6,015 nucleotides of DNA from an uncultured Burkholderiales bacterium (lineage in GTDB: Bacteria > Pseudomonadota > Gammaproteobacteria > Burkholderiales > Burkholderiaceae_F), in NCBI GenBank assembly GCA_903871435.1, contig CAIQGU010000134.1:1-6015 (forward strand), written 5' to 3'. Below are positions 1 through 6,015 of the stretch, piece after piece. A program made the position numbers and the translations under genes. The notes under the pieces were generated by a model. It saw only the letters and a list, made by a program, of their open reading frames with translations. It was not told where the DNA came from and did no database searches. The stretch's first letter is position 1; every line of letters starts with the position of its first letter.

Positions 1-127
1 CTCCATTGCGGAATTCACTCCGGACGCACACTCGCACTAACGCGCCAGACCCAGCCGGGTCACAACCAGCCACCGCGCCCGCTGCCGCTCGAGGAAGTGG
101 GGCGGCTCGTGTACTGATGGAGCGCGC

Positions 128-2503
128 TCAGGCGCCGGCCATGCCCGGCGCGACGCGCTGCGTGGCACGCCGATCAACCCAACCCGGCCGCAGTTGCACG
201 GGCGGGCGGTTCTCGGGTAGCGGCCGGTCGGCGAAGGTGCGCAGCGGTGCAAACTGCTCGGTTGCGGCCAGTTGGTCGCGCAGGCGCACGAGGTTCTGCG
301 GTTCGCTCAGCAGACGCATGCGCTCGGCATTGCTCAGGCGTTCCATGTCGTGGTGGTCGAGCATGCCGCGCACCAACAGACGGCGGGCCTTGCCGCGTGT
401 GCCCCAGCCGGTGTTGCGGTTGCCCATGGCCGAGCGCACCACATCGTAGAGCCAGGGATTGGTAAGCGTTTCGCGCCATGCCGTTGCCGGCATTGCGGTT
501 CCCGCGTAGTCCCAGGCGCGCTGTAGCACGCCGGGGGTGTCATGCTCCTCCGGAGTGAGCAGCAGCCTGCGCGCCAGCAGGCGCTCGCCGATGCTGGCGC
601 GGCCGGTAAGGACGGCCAGCGGAACGGCGAGCAACAGCGGCAGGATCATGGGCGAGAGCCACATGATGGCCATGGGCTGAACCAGGAAGGCCAGGGCGGA
701 GATCAGGCCCACCACGAGGCCGACAACGGCGAAGCGGCCCGCCGCATCGCCCCAGCGGATATCCGTGGCTTCCCGCGGCGGGGACTTCCATTCCAGCTTC
801 AGGCCGCTGAGCGCCACGAACACGAACGTAGTGTGCGCCATCATGCGCACCGGCGCCTGCAGGACCGATAGGGCGCCTTCGGCCAGCGTGCCGAACACGA
901 GATTGATGAAACCACCGTAGTAGCGCTGCTCGCGGCGCAGCGTGATCACCAGCACGCCCAGCAGCCGCGGCAGCGTGAGCATCAGCGCCGTGGCGAACCA
1001 GAGGGGCGACACGGCCAAGGGCAGCTCGTTCAGGGCAACGGCATCGAGGCTGTCGCCGCCAAAGACCCACAGCCCGGCACCCACCAGCACGAAGGCCAGC
1101 CAGAGCGGAGCCGACAGATAAGCGAGCACACCCGTGAGCAGCATCGTGCGATGCACGCTGTGCAGACCCGGCTCGGCGATCAGGCGGGCATTTTGCAGAT
1201 TGCCCTGGCACCAGCGCCGGTCGCGTTGCAACTCCTCGAGCAGGTTGGGCGGTTGTTGTTCATAGCTGCCGCCCAGGTCGTTCACCAGCCACACGTGGTA
1301 GCCCGCGCGGCGCATCAGCGCGGCTTCGACGAAGTCATGCGACATGATTTCGCCGCTCAGGCCGCCACGGCCGGACAGCGCCGCGAGGCCGCAGTGCTGC
1401 ATGAAAGGCGCCACGCGGATGATGGCGTTGTGACCCCAGTAGTGCGACTCGCCCAGTTGCCAGTACTGCATGCCGGCCGTGAACAGCCGGCCGGCGACGC
1501 GGGACGCGAACTGCTGCGAGCGCGCATGCACCGTGGTCAGGCCGCAGGTCTGCGGTGCCGTCTGGATGATGCCGGCCGTGGGGTTGGCTTCCATGAGCCG
1601 CAGCAGCTTTTCCAGGCACTCGCCGCTCATCACACTGTCGGCGTCGAGCACCACCATGTAGCGGTAGCTCCGGCCCCAGCGCCGGCAAAAATCGGCGACG
1701 TTGCCGGACTTGCGTTTCACCCGGCGCTGGCGCCAGCGGTAGTGGATGCGGCCGGCCGCGCCGGTTTCATTGACCAGTTGCGCCCAGGCCGCCAGCTCCG
1801 CGGCGCGGGTGGCCGGGTTGTTGCTGTCCGACAAAATGAAAAGATCGAAGTGGTTGGCGGCCGGATTGCCGGCCAGCGACTCCCACGTGGCGCGCAGGCC
1901 GGCAAATACGGTTTCCACCTGTTCGTTGCAGATGGGCATGATGATGGCTGTACGCGCCGTCGGGTCGAGCGCTTCGTTGCCCACCGAGCGTGCCGACAGC
2001 GCGTGCGCGTCGCCCCGCCACAGTACCCAGAAACCCATGATGGCCGTGAAGAATCCGGCCGATACCCAGGCAAAGAGCACGCCGAAGAGCGCGATCTGCA
2101 GGACGCGCAGGGTTACGAACGCATGCACGGGCAGGATATTGGCGAGCAGCACCGTGGCTGCCGTGGCCGACAGCATCACGAGCGCGAACAGCACGCGCCG
2201 CCGGCGCGTTGCAGCCCGCTCCCAGGCCGCGCGTTGCACGGTGCTGCGCGCCCCGACGGGTGCTGCGCGCCAGGGCGTGGCCGCGCGGCCCAGCGCCGCC
2301 AGCGCCCGCCAGCCGGCATCGAGGCTGGCGTCGAGCACGCTGCGAAGGAAACCGCGCCAGGGGCGCGGCACCATCGAACCGCGGGTGATGGCCGGCATGC
2401 TCGCACCGGGAACCGTACCGGACGAGGGCAGTGGCGCAGGCGTGGTCGCGGTCGGCGTAGCCACGGTGGCCGTACTCAATCGGTGGGCAGGATAGTGGTC
2501 CAT
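128..2503 (-). CDS. opgH: OpgH (MdoH) periplasmic glucan glucosyltransferase
   Basis: This 791-residue inner-membrane enzyme uses UDP-glucose to make the beta-1,2-linked backbone of osmoregulated periplasmic glucans and probably passes it across the membrane. A GT2 catalytic domain lies at about residues 185-435. It starts with TAIIMPICNE, followed by a DSN motif (D226), the DADS metal/nucleotide-sugar motif (D287, D289), SHDFVEAALMRRAGY with the likely base D390, and QRDRRW (426-431). Hydrophobic segments near 104-124 and 135-161 precede it. A C-terminal cluster lies near 453-481, 498-522, 535-567, 591-608 and 611-633, which fits the eight-span family topology. The conserved SM-P-PWR segment sits at about 43-49, some 40 residues closer to the N terminus than I recall for the 847-residue E. 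coli protein; residues 1-36 are Thr/Pro/Ala-rich. The ATG lies inside the end of opgG (28-nt overlap, different frame) behind only a weak GGAAA, so translational coupling is likely. Confidence 0.97.
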   Translation of the reverse strand: MDHYPAHRLSTATVATPTATTPAPLPSSGTVPGASMPAITRGSMVPRPWRGFLRSVLDASLDAGWRALAALGRAATPWRAAPVGARSTVQRAAWERAATRRRRVLFALVMLSATAATVLLANILPVHAFVTLRVLQIALFGVLFAWVSAGFFTAIMGFWVLWRGDAHALSARSVGNEALDPTARTAIIMPICNEQVETVFAGLRATWESLAGNPAANHFDLFILSDSNNPATRAAELAAWAQLVNETGAAGRIHYRWRQRRVKRKSGNVADFCRRWGRSYRYMVVLDADSVMSGECLEKLLRLMEANPTAGIIQTAPQTCGLTTVHARSQQFASRVAGRLFTAGMQYWQLGESHYWGHNAIIRVAPFMQHCGLAALSGRGGLSGEIMSHDFVEAALMRRAGYHVWLVNDLGGSYEQQPPNLLEELQRDRRWCQGNLQNARLIAEPGLHSVHRTMLLTGVLAYLSAPLWLAFVLVGAGLWVFGGDSLDAVALNELPLAVSPLWFATALMLTLPRLLGVLVITLRREQRYYGGFINLVFGTLAEGALSVLQAPVRMMAHTTFVFVALSGLKLEWKSPPREATDIRWGDAAGRFAVVGLVVGLISALAFLVQPMAIMWLSPMILPLLLAVPLAVLTGRASIGERLLARRLLLTPEEHDTPGVLQRAWDYAGTAMPATAWRETLTNPWLYDVVRSAMGNRNTGWGTRGKARRLLVRGMLDHHDMERLSNAERMRLLSEPQNLVRLRDQLAATEQFAPLRTFADRPLPENRPPVQLRPGWVDRRATQRVAPGMAGA

Positions 2504-4074
2504 GTTTCCGTCAGCGTGTGTTCGTGGGATTGCAAGGTGGCCCGCAGCTCGACGGGCTGCGGGGAAGGAAGTCGCTTGATGCGCAGGACCATGCGCCAGC
2601 TGCCGTTGGCCGGATTGCGATAGGCGTTGCGTTCGAGGATCGTGGCGTTGGCGCCGGCGCTCACCACTGCCTCGACCGCCGCGTCAGGCGGCAGCGCGCG
2701 CAGCGCGGGCCCGTCAAAATCGACCACGAACTGCACATCGCGCGGATCGACCGGCGTGCCCGGCTCGATAAAGCCGTTGCCGCGCCGCGATTGCACCGTC
2801 CAGGCGGTGGGCGGGTGTTGCTGGTCATCGCCCTGCCAGTGCAGCCGGTACGCAAAATCGAGCGGCAGTCCGGGTTCCGGCAACGCGTCGGGTACCCAGT
2901 ACGCCACGATGTTGTCGTTGGACTCATCGGGCGTGGGCAATTGCATCAGCTCAACGCGGCCCGGGCCCCAGTGGCCCACCGGCGTTACCCACGCGCTGGG
3001 ACGCGTTTCATAGCGCGCTTCGGTGTCTTCATAGCTGGCGAAATTGCGGTCGCGCTGCATCAGGCCAAAGCCCTGCAGCTCGCGTACGGCAAAGGATGTC
3101 ACCAGCGGCCGCGCCGGGTTGACCAGGGGCCGCCACAACCATTCAACGTTGGCGCCGGCCCCGTCGCCCGTGGCGATCATGAGGCCGTCGGAATCGTGCA
3201 CTTCCGGGCGGAAATCATCGGCATGGGGCTGGTTCTCGCCATGGCGGAACATGCTGGTCAGCGGTGCCAGGCCCAGCGTGGCGATGGCGGGCGTGGCGCC
3301 GGCGCGCAGGTACAGACGTGCCTGCACGTCGAACACGGTTTCTGCGCCGGGTTGCAGCGTGAACCGGTACGCGCCGGTGGCCCGCGGCGAGTCGAGCAGC
3401 GCGTGGATCACCAGGGAACCGGCGCCCGCGACGGGGCGCTCGATCCAGAACTCGACGAAGCGGGGAAATTCCTCGGCTCCCGGGCCGGTGGTATCGATGG
3501 CCAGCCCGCGCGCGGACAAGCCATAGCGCTGTCCCTTGCCCAGCGCCCGGAAGTAGCTCGCACCCAGGAAAACCGCCAGTTCGTCCTTGTACGCCGTGGA
3601 ATTGAGCGCGGTGTGCACGCGAAACCCCGCGTAGCCCAGGTCGCCCCAGGTTTCCGGCTTGACGGTGTTGTGGCCGTAGTCGAAGTTCTGCCGGTCAAAG
3701 GCCAGCGCGCGCACCTCGGGACCGACGATTTCGTGCACGAGCACCGGCTGGGTCTGGAACTTGCCCAGGTGGAAAAACATGAGTTCGAACGGCAGTGCCT
3801 GGCTGCGCCAGATCGCCCGCTCCGGGTTGTAGCGGATGTCGCGGTACTGGTCGTAGCTCAGGTCCTTGAGTTCCTGCGGCAGGGCTGGCGCTGCGGCCGT
3901 ATACGGCGCTGCGGCCAGCAGGCGGGCCTTTTCCGCGACGTCGTCAAATCCGAATCCCCAAGCCTTGCCGCTGGCCATGAGAAGCAGGCACAGCAGCGCG
4001 CCCGGCAGGGCTGCGCAATGGCGCGCGCGCGTGGCGCGGAGAGGGGGGCGAGTCGTTTGCGGGGCGGAAATCAC
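2476..4074 (-). CDS. opgG: OpgG (MdoG) periplasmic glucan biosynthesis protein
   Basis: This 532-residue exported protein is required with OpgH for glucan synthesis and is thought to shape or branch the chain in the periplasm. Relatives (OpgG/OpgD, now GH186) include beta-1,2-glucanases. The N terminus has a basic stretch (R9-R18), a hydrophobic core (about 21-34) and a likely signal peptidase I site after AWG40, before FGFDDVAEKA. I see no twin-arginine motif ahead of the core, which favours Sec-exported OpgG over Tat-exported OpgD. Family segments include DLSYDQYRDIRYNPERAIWR (71-90), FRVHTALN, FLGASYFRALGKGQRYGLSA (169-188), SMFRHGENQP (274-283), LMQRDRNFASYED (338-350) and LPTPDESNDNIVAYWVP (379-395). 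Length is close to the E. coli protein (511). The start is GTG at 4074. The frame is open back to a TAA at 4183-4185, but no ATG, GTG or TTG occurs in that stretch, and no good Shine-Dalgarno sits directly before the GTG. A sigma-54 promoter lies just upstream. Confidence 0.96.
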   Translation of the reverse strand: MISAPQTTRPPLRATRARHCAALPGALLCLLLMASGKAWGFGFDDVAEKARLLAAAPYTAAAPALPQELKDLSYDQYRDIRYNPERAIWRSQALPFELMFFHLGKFQTQPVLVHEIVGPEVRALAFDRQNFDYGHNTVKPETWGDLGYAGFRVHTALNSTAYKDELAVFLGASYFRALGKGQRYGLSARGLAIDTTGPGAEEFPRFVEFWIERPVAGAGSLVIHALLDSPRATGAYRFTLQPGAETVFDVQARLYLRAGATPAIATLGLAPLTSMFRHGENQPHADDFRPEVHDSDGLMIATGDGAGANVEWLWRPLVNPARPLVTSFAVRELQGFGLMQRDRNFASYEDTEARYETRPSAWVTPVGHWGPGRVELMQLPTPDESNDNIVAYWVPDALPEPGLPLDFAYRLHWQGDDQQHPPTAWTVQSRRGNGFIEPGTPVDPRDVQFVVDFDGPALRALPPDAAVEAVVSAGANATILERNAYRNPANGSWRMVLRIKRLPSPQPVELRATLQSHEHTLTETWTTILPTD

Positions 4075-4088
4075 TGCTGCGTTGCGAG

Positions 4089-4106
4089 GCCCGCCTTGCG
4101 GCGGGC
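4089..4106 (-). promoter_or_regulatory. GC hairpin in opgG 5' leader
   Basis: On the minus strand this reads GCCCGCC-GCAA-GGCGGGC, a perfect 7-bp GC stem with a GNRA-type GCAA loop. It lies in the predicted 53-nt leader of opgG. A good Shine-Dalgarno-like AGGAG is at 4109-4113, on the far side of the hairpin, 34 nt from the GTG. The 14 nt between hairpin and GTG contain no clear ribosome-binding site. Folding the 18-nt hairpin would reduce the effective distance to about 16 nt. A role in translation control is inference; the hairpin itself is directly visible. It has no T tract, so it is not an intrinsic terminator. Confidence 0.55.
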
Positions 4107-4137
4107 GGCTCCTGGAAGTTGCTGTCGCATACTTCCT

Positions 4138-4153
4138 TGCAACCTGCGTGCCA
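4138..4153 (-). promoter_or_regulatory. Sigma-54 (RpoN) promoter of opgGH
   Basis: The minus strand reads TGGCACG-CAGG-TTGCA. It matches the sigma-54 consensus TGGCACG-N4-TTGCW at every fixed position, with GG (-24) at 4151-4152, GC (-12) at 4139-4140 and exactly 10 nt between them. Transcription should start near 4127, giving a leader of about 53 nt before the opgG GTG. It lies in non-coding DNA, points at the only downstream operon, and sits downstream of two putative enhancer sites for the sigma-54 activator encoded next door. A chance match of this quality in this position is unlikely. Confidence 0.92.
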
Positions 4154-4172
4154 GAGAAAATTACCCACGGAT

Positions 4173-4185
4173 TTTCAATGGGTTA
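4173..4185 (+). promoter_or_regulatory. Probable IHF site
   Basis: On the plus strand the sequence TTTCAATGGGTTA fits the IHF consensus WATCAANNNNTTR at all fixed positions but one (T in place of A at the second base). A moderately A/T-rich flank (4154-4174) lies on its 5' side, as is usual for IHF. It is centred near -52 relative to the predicted start, between the sigma-54 promoter and the two activator sites. This is where a DNA bend is normally needed to bring an enhancer-bound activator to sigma-54 polymerase. The IHF consensus is loose, so confidence is moderate. Confidence 0.45.
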
Positions 4186-4247
4186 CGGGCTCTTTCCGGA
4201 AGCTGGTCGGTGCTACCGCCGAATTGGGGCCGTTTTACCGCCTTTTT

Positions 4248-4265
4248 TGTCGCCAGATGGCGACA
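4248..4265. promoter_or_regulatory. GlrR operator, promoter-proximal
   Basis: The sequence TGTCGCCAGATGGCGACA fits TGTC-N10-GACA, the binding motif reported for E. coli GlrR (YfhA/QseF) upstream of glmY. It forms the core of a perfect palindrome with 11-bp arms and a 2-bp centre, spanning 4245-4268 (TTTTGTCGCCA and its complement). It is centred about 129 bp upstream of the predicted sigma-54 start, a normal enhancer distance. In neither transcription direction is the stem followed by a T run beyond its own arms: on the minus strand an A run follows. A protein-binding site therefore explains it better than a terminator. Confidence 0.82.
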
Positions 4266-4314
4266 AAACGACGGTTGGCGATTTGTAAGTACTTGAAATT
4301 AAAGCGCTCAATGC

Positions 4315-4332
4315 TGTCACCGGGCGGCGACA
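4315..4332. promoter_or_regulatory. GlrR operator, promoter-distal
   Basis: TGTCACCGGGCGGCGACA is a second exact TGTC-N10-GACA match. It is identical to the proximal site at 14 of 18 positions, and all four differences are transitions, which suggests two copies of one site. Its centre is 67 bp from the proximal centre and about 196 bp upstream of the predicted opgG start. It begins 61 bp beyond the glrR stop codon. The outer arms are the best conserved part (TGTC-CC and GGCGACA). Paired sites are typical for oligomerising sigma-54 activators. Confidence 0.78.
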
Positions 4333-4393
4333 GGCGGCAGTGCCCGTTGCCGGCCGCGGCGCGCCGTTGCCGCCGATCCGCGCACCGCAGCGG

Positions 4394-5767
4394 TCAACCG
4401 CCGGCGGGTGCTGGGGGCGAGCTGGCCGGATCGGCGCGAAACTGGCCCGGTGTCAGGCCGTGCTTTTGCAGCAGACGGTAGAACTCGGTGCGGTTGCGCT
4501 CGGCCAGGCGCGCGGCATCGGCGGCATTGCCATCGGTGAGCTTGAGCAGCCCGACGAGGTAATCGCGCTCGAAGCGCTCGCGCGCGTCCGCGTAGCTCAG
4601 CACTTCCACCGACGGAACCCGCAGGGCCCGTTGCACCAGGGTCAACGCGATCATCGGCGTGGTGGTGAGCGCACACACCTGTTCGACAACATTATGCAAT
4701 TGGCGCACATTGCCTGGCCAGCTGGCCGTGCTCAACGCCTTGATGGCGTCCGGGGAAAAACCATTGAGCCGCTTGCCGTATTTCTGGTTCAGGCGCGCCA
4801 GGAAATGGTTGGCCAGCAACGGGATGTCCTCGCGGCGCTCGCCCAGCGTGGGCAGGCGCAGCGAGACGACATTGAGCCGGTAGTACAGGTCCTCGCGGAA
4901 CTCGCCTTGCGCCATGGCCGCATCGAGGTCGCGATGCGTGGCCGACAGGATGCGCACGTCCACAGGCAGCGACTGGCTCGCCCCGACGGGGCGCACGGAA
5001 CGCTCCTGCAACACCCGCAGCAGCTTGACCTGCAGCGCCGGCGGCATGTCACCGATCTCGTCGAGAAACAGGGTGCCACCGTTGGCTGCCTCGAACAGCC
5101 CGCGATGATTGCTGACGGCTCCCGTGAAGGAGCCCTTGACGTGGCCAAAGAGCTCGGATTCGAGCAAGGACTCGGGTATGGCGCTGCAGTTGACCGCAAT
5201 GAACGGACGGCTTGCCCGCGGGCTGGCGCGATGGATGGCGTGGGCCAGCAGTTCCTTGCCGCTGCCGCTCTCGCCGGTGATCAGGACGCTGGCGTCGGAC
5301 GCGGCCACCATCTTGGCTTCGGCGAGCAGGTCGGCCATGACATTGGAGCGGCTCACGATCTCGGCGCGCCAATTCTCGTCGCCCGAGGGGGCCCGCTCGG
5401 AGGGCGCCGGCAGCGCCAGCGCCTCGTTTACCTTGTCGAGCAGGGCCTTGCCGTCGAAGGGCTTGGTCAGGTAGCTGAAAACACCGCGCGCCATGGCATC
5501 GACCGCATCGGGAATGCTGCCATGGGCGGTCAGCAGGATGACCGGCAGCGTGGGATGGCGCACGCGGATTTCATCGAACAGGGTCAGGCCGTCACGCCCA
5601 GGCAAGCGCACATCGCTCACGACCAGATCAGGGCGGGCGACGGCCAGCTGGGTCAGGGCGGCTTCCGCCGACTCTACGGAGGTCACCCGATGGCCGGCAG
5701 CGCTCAGGCGCATGGAAAGCAGCTTGAGCAGGTCGGGGTCGTCGTCGACGAGTAGCAGGTTTGCCAT
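4394..5767 (-). CDS. glrR: GlrR/QseF-type sigma-54 response regulator
   Basis: This 457-residue cytoplasmic transcription activator is the output half of a two-component system. The receiver domain (1 to about 115) has acidic residues D8-D10, phosphoacceptor D52, T80 and K102. A short linker leads to the AAA+ sigma-54 interaction domain (about 135-375). It contains Walker A GESGSGKE (165-172), the sigma-54 contact loop GSFTGA (212-217, a Ser variant of GAFTGA), Walker B GGTLFLDEIGD (230-240) and REDLYYRLNVVSLRLP (291-306). A Fis-type helix-turn-helix ends the protein (about 408-438), with NRTEFYRLLQKHGL as the recognition helix region; this closely matches E. coli GlrR as I recall it (NRTEFYKLLSRH). 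That and the upstream QseG-like gene favour GlrR over AtoC, PilR or NtrC. The ATG is preceded by no clear Shine-Dalgarno; the 44-nt gap to the upstream gene suggests an operon. A Pro/Ala-rich tail (445-457) is extra. The likely target is the opgGH promoter downstream. Confidence 0.93.
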   Translation of the reverse strand: MANLLLVDDDPDLLKLLSMRLSAAGHRVTSVESAEAALTQLAVARPDLVVSDVRLPGRDGLTLFDEIRVRHPTLPVILLTAHGSIPDAVDAMARGVFSYLTKPFDGKALLDKVNEALALPAPSERAPSGDENWRAEIVSRSNVMADLLAEAKMVAASDASVLITGESGSGKELLAHAIHRASPRASRPFIAVNCSAIPESLLESELFGHVKGSFTGAVSNHRGLFEAANGGTLFLDEIGDMPPALQVKLLRVLQERSVRPVGASQSLPVDVRILSATHRDLDAAMAQGEFREDLYYRLNVVSLRLPTLGERREDIPLLANHFLARLNQKYGKRLNGFSPDAIKALSTASWPGNVRQLHNVVEQVCALTTTPMIALTLVQRALRVPSVEVLSYADARERFERDYLVGLLKLTDGNAADAARLAERNRTEFYRLLQKHGLTPGQFRADPASSPPAPAGG

Positions 5768-5811
5768 GCCGGTATGCCGTGGCGGGCCCTGGCGCGCTGC
5801 GGGCGGGCCGG

Positions 5812-6015
5812 TCAGTGCACCGGGCCGGCGGCGGGTTCACCACCCATGCCAGGGCCGGCGTGCTTGATCATGCTGCGTTCTATCGCCTTGAGCGCCTCGA
5901 GCTTCTCCGTCAGCTGCGAGATGGTGCGTTGGGTGTCGCGCAACTGGGTTGACTGGTGCTCGACGAGGTCGTCGAGGCGGCGCTGTTCGGCGATACGGTC
6001 GGCCAGCAACAGGGC
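5812..6015 (-). CDS. QseG/YfhG-like coiled-coil protein, C-terminal part
   Basis: The last 67 codons of a minus-strand gene are visible; the frame stays open to the window edge, so the start lies outside. The visible part begins ALLLADRIAEQRRLDDL and runs through a charged, Gln-rich helix with heptad-like spacing (about 15 to 48 of the visible residues) containing QLTEKLEALKAIERS, then a Gly/Pro-rich tail ending in PVH. A helical coiled-coil C terminus just upstream of glrR fits QseG (YfhG), the outer-membrane lipoprotein that in E. coli interacts with the GlrK/QseE sensor kinase and sits between glrK and glrR. The lipobox and N terminus cannot be seen, and coiled coils are not diagnostic, so the assignment rests mainly on position. 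No terminator separates it from glrR. Confidence 0.65.
   Translation of the reverse strand, partial: ALLLADRIAEQRRLDDLVEHQSTQLRDTQRTISQLTEKLEALKAIERSMIKHAGPGMGGEPAAGPVH

Larger units (their letters stand above)
4075..4393. other. Intergenic regulatory region glrR-opgG
   Basis: This 319-bp gap separates the glrR stop codon from the opgG start, both on the minus strand. I see no convincing gene in it. Its middle (about 4154-4315) is clearly richer in A and T than the flanking genes, as expected of control DNA. From right to left (direction of transcription) it holds a GC-rich imperfect inverted repeat just after glrR (arms 4333-4339 and 4368-4374), a TGTC-N10-GACA site, a second such site as a perfect palindrome, an IHF-like site, a sigma-54 promoter, and a leader with a hairpin. 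I see no hairpin followed by a T run on the minus strand, so a strong intrinsic terminator after glrR is not evident and some readthrough into opgGH is possible. Confidence 0.85.

Noticed and set aside
1..127. Possible start of a further minus-strand gene (ATG at 4-6 with GGAG upstream) and a small GACCC/GGGTC hairpin at 48-61
   Set aside because: Only two codons would be visible, and the 5-bp hairpin has no T run. Neither can be supported from this window.
4021..4033. Alternating GC run that could favour Z-DNA
   Set aside because: It is short, lies in the Arg/Ala codons of the OpgG signal peptide, and is expected from GC-rich coding sequence.
4075..4137. A GlmY-like small RNA from the sigma-54 promoter
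   Set aside because: The predicted start is only about 53 nt before opgG and there is no terminator in between; an mRNA leader is the simpler reading.
4245..4268. Perfect inverted repeat next to a T run, resembling a rho-independent terminator
   Set aside because: The T run (4243-4248) lies before the stem on the plus strand, where no gene ends; on the minus strand the stem is followed by A residues. The TGTC-N10-GACA core and the location upstream of a sigma-54 promoter fit an operator.
2518..4296. Very long open frame on the plus strand (also 1151-2623 and 4340-5755)
   Set aside because: These lie antisense to opgG, opgH and glrR, have the Arg/Ala/Gly/His-rich composition of GC-rich shadow frames, and contain no recognisable motif. 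The minus-strand genes have clear family motifs throughout.
4282..4311. Possible sigma-70 promoter on the minus strand (TTGAGC, 18 nt, TACAAA)
   Set aside because: Each box matches only 4 of 6 bases and the A/T-rich setting makes such matches common. A basal promoter here is possible but not supportable.
4333..4374. GC-rich inverted repeat after glrR (GGCGGCA and TGCCGCC arms)
   Set aside because: It could fold but has a 28-nt inner segment and no T run downstream on the minus strand, so I do not call it a terminator.

Overview
The window is a GC-rich segment of a Gram-negative, probably betaproteobacterial (Burkholderiales-like), chromosome. This placement is an inference from the high GC content, the absence of Shine-Dalgarno-rich low-GC features, and the gene families present; I cannot name the genus. 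All recognised genes lie on the minus strand, so the biological order runs from right to left. The order is: 3' end of a QseG/YfhG-like gene (5812-6015, cut by the window edge), a GlrR/QseF-type sigma-54 response regulator (4394-5767), a 319-bp intergenic region, opgG (2476-4074) and opgH (128-2503). The last 127 bases hold no gene I can support.

The right-hand pair matches the known enterobacterial arrangement glrK-qseG-glrR: a sensor kinase (expected just outside the window), a small coiled-coil accessory protein and the response regulator. The left-hand pair is the overlapping opgGH operon for osmoregulated periplasmic glucans (OPGs). OpgH polymerises the beta-1,2-glucan backbone from UDP-glucose at the inner membrane. 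OpgG is the periplasmic partner needed for branched or finished glucan.

The most interesting part is the DNA between them. It holds a consensus sigma-54 promoter (4138-4153) pointing into opgG. Upstream are two copies of the exact motif TGTC-N10-GACA (4248-4265 and 4315-4332), which is the site reported for enterobacterial GlrR upstream of glmY. Between promoter and sites is a 12/13 match to the IHF consensus (4173-4185). The recognition helix of this window's GlrR is nearly the same as I recall for E. coli GlrR. Read together, the layout predicts that the envelope-sensing GlrK-QseG-GlrR system directly switches on periplasmic glucan synthesis through its neighbouring sigma-54 promoter. In enterobacteria the known targets are the GlmY/GlmZ small RNAs and rpoE, so this would be a different output for the same regulator and DNA code. 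The short leader of opgG also contains a perfect GC-rich hairpin between an AGGAG element and the GTG start, which may add translational control.
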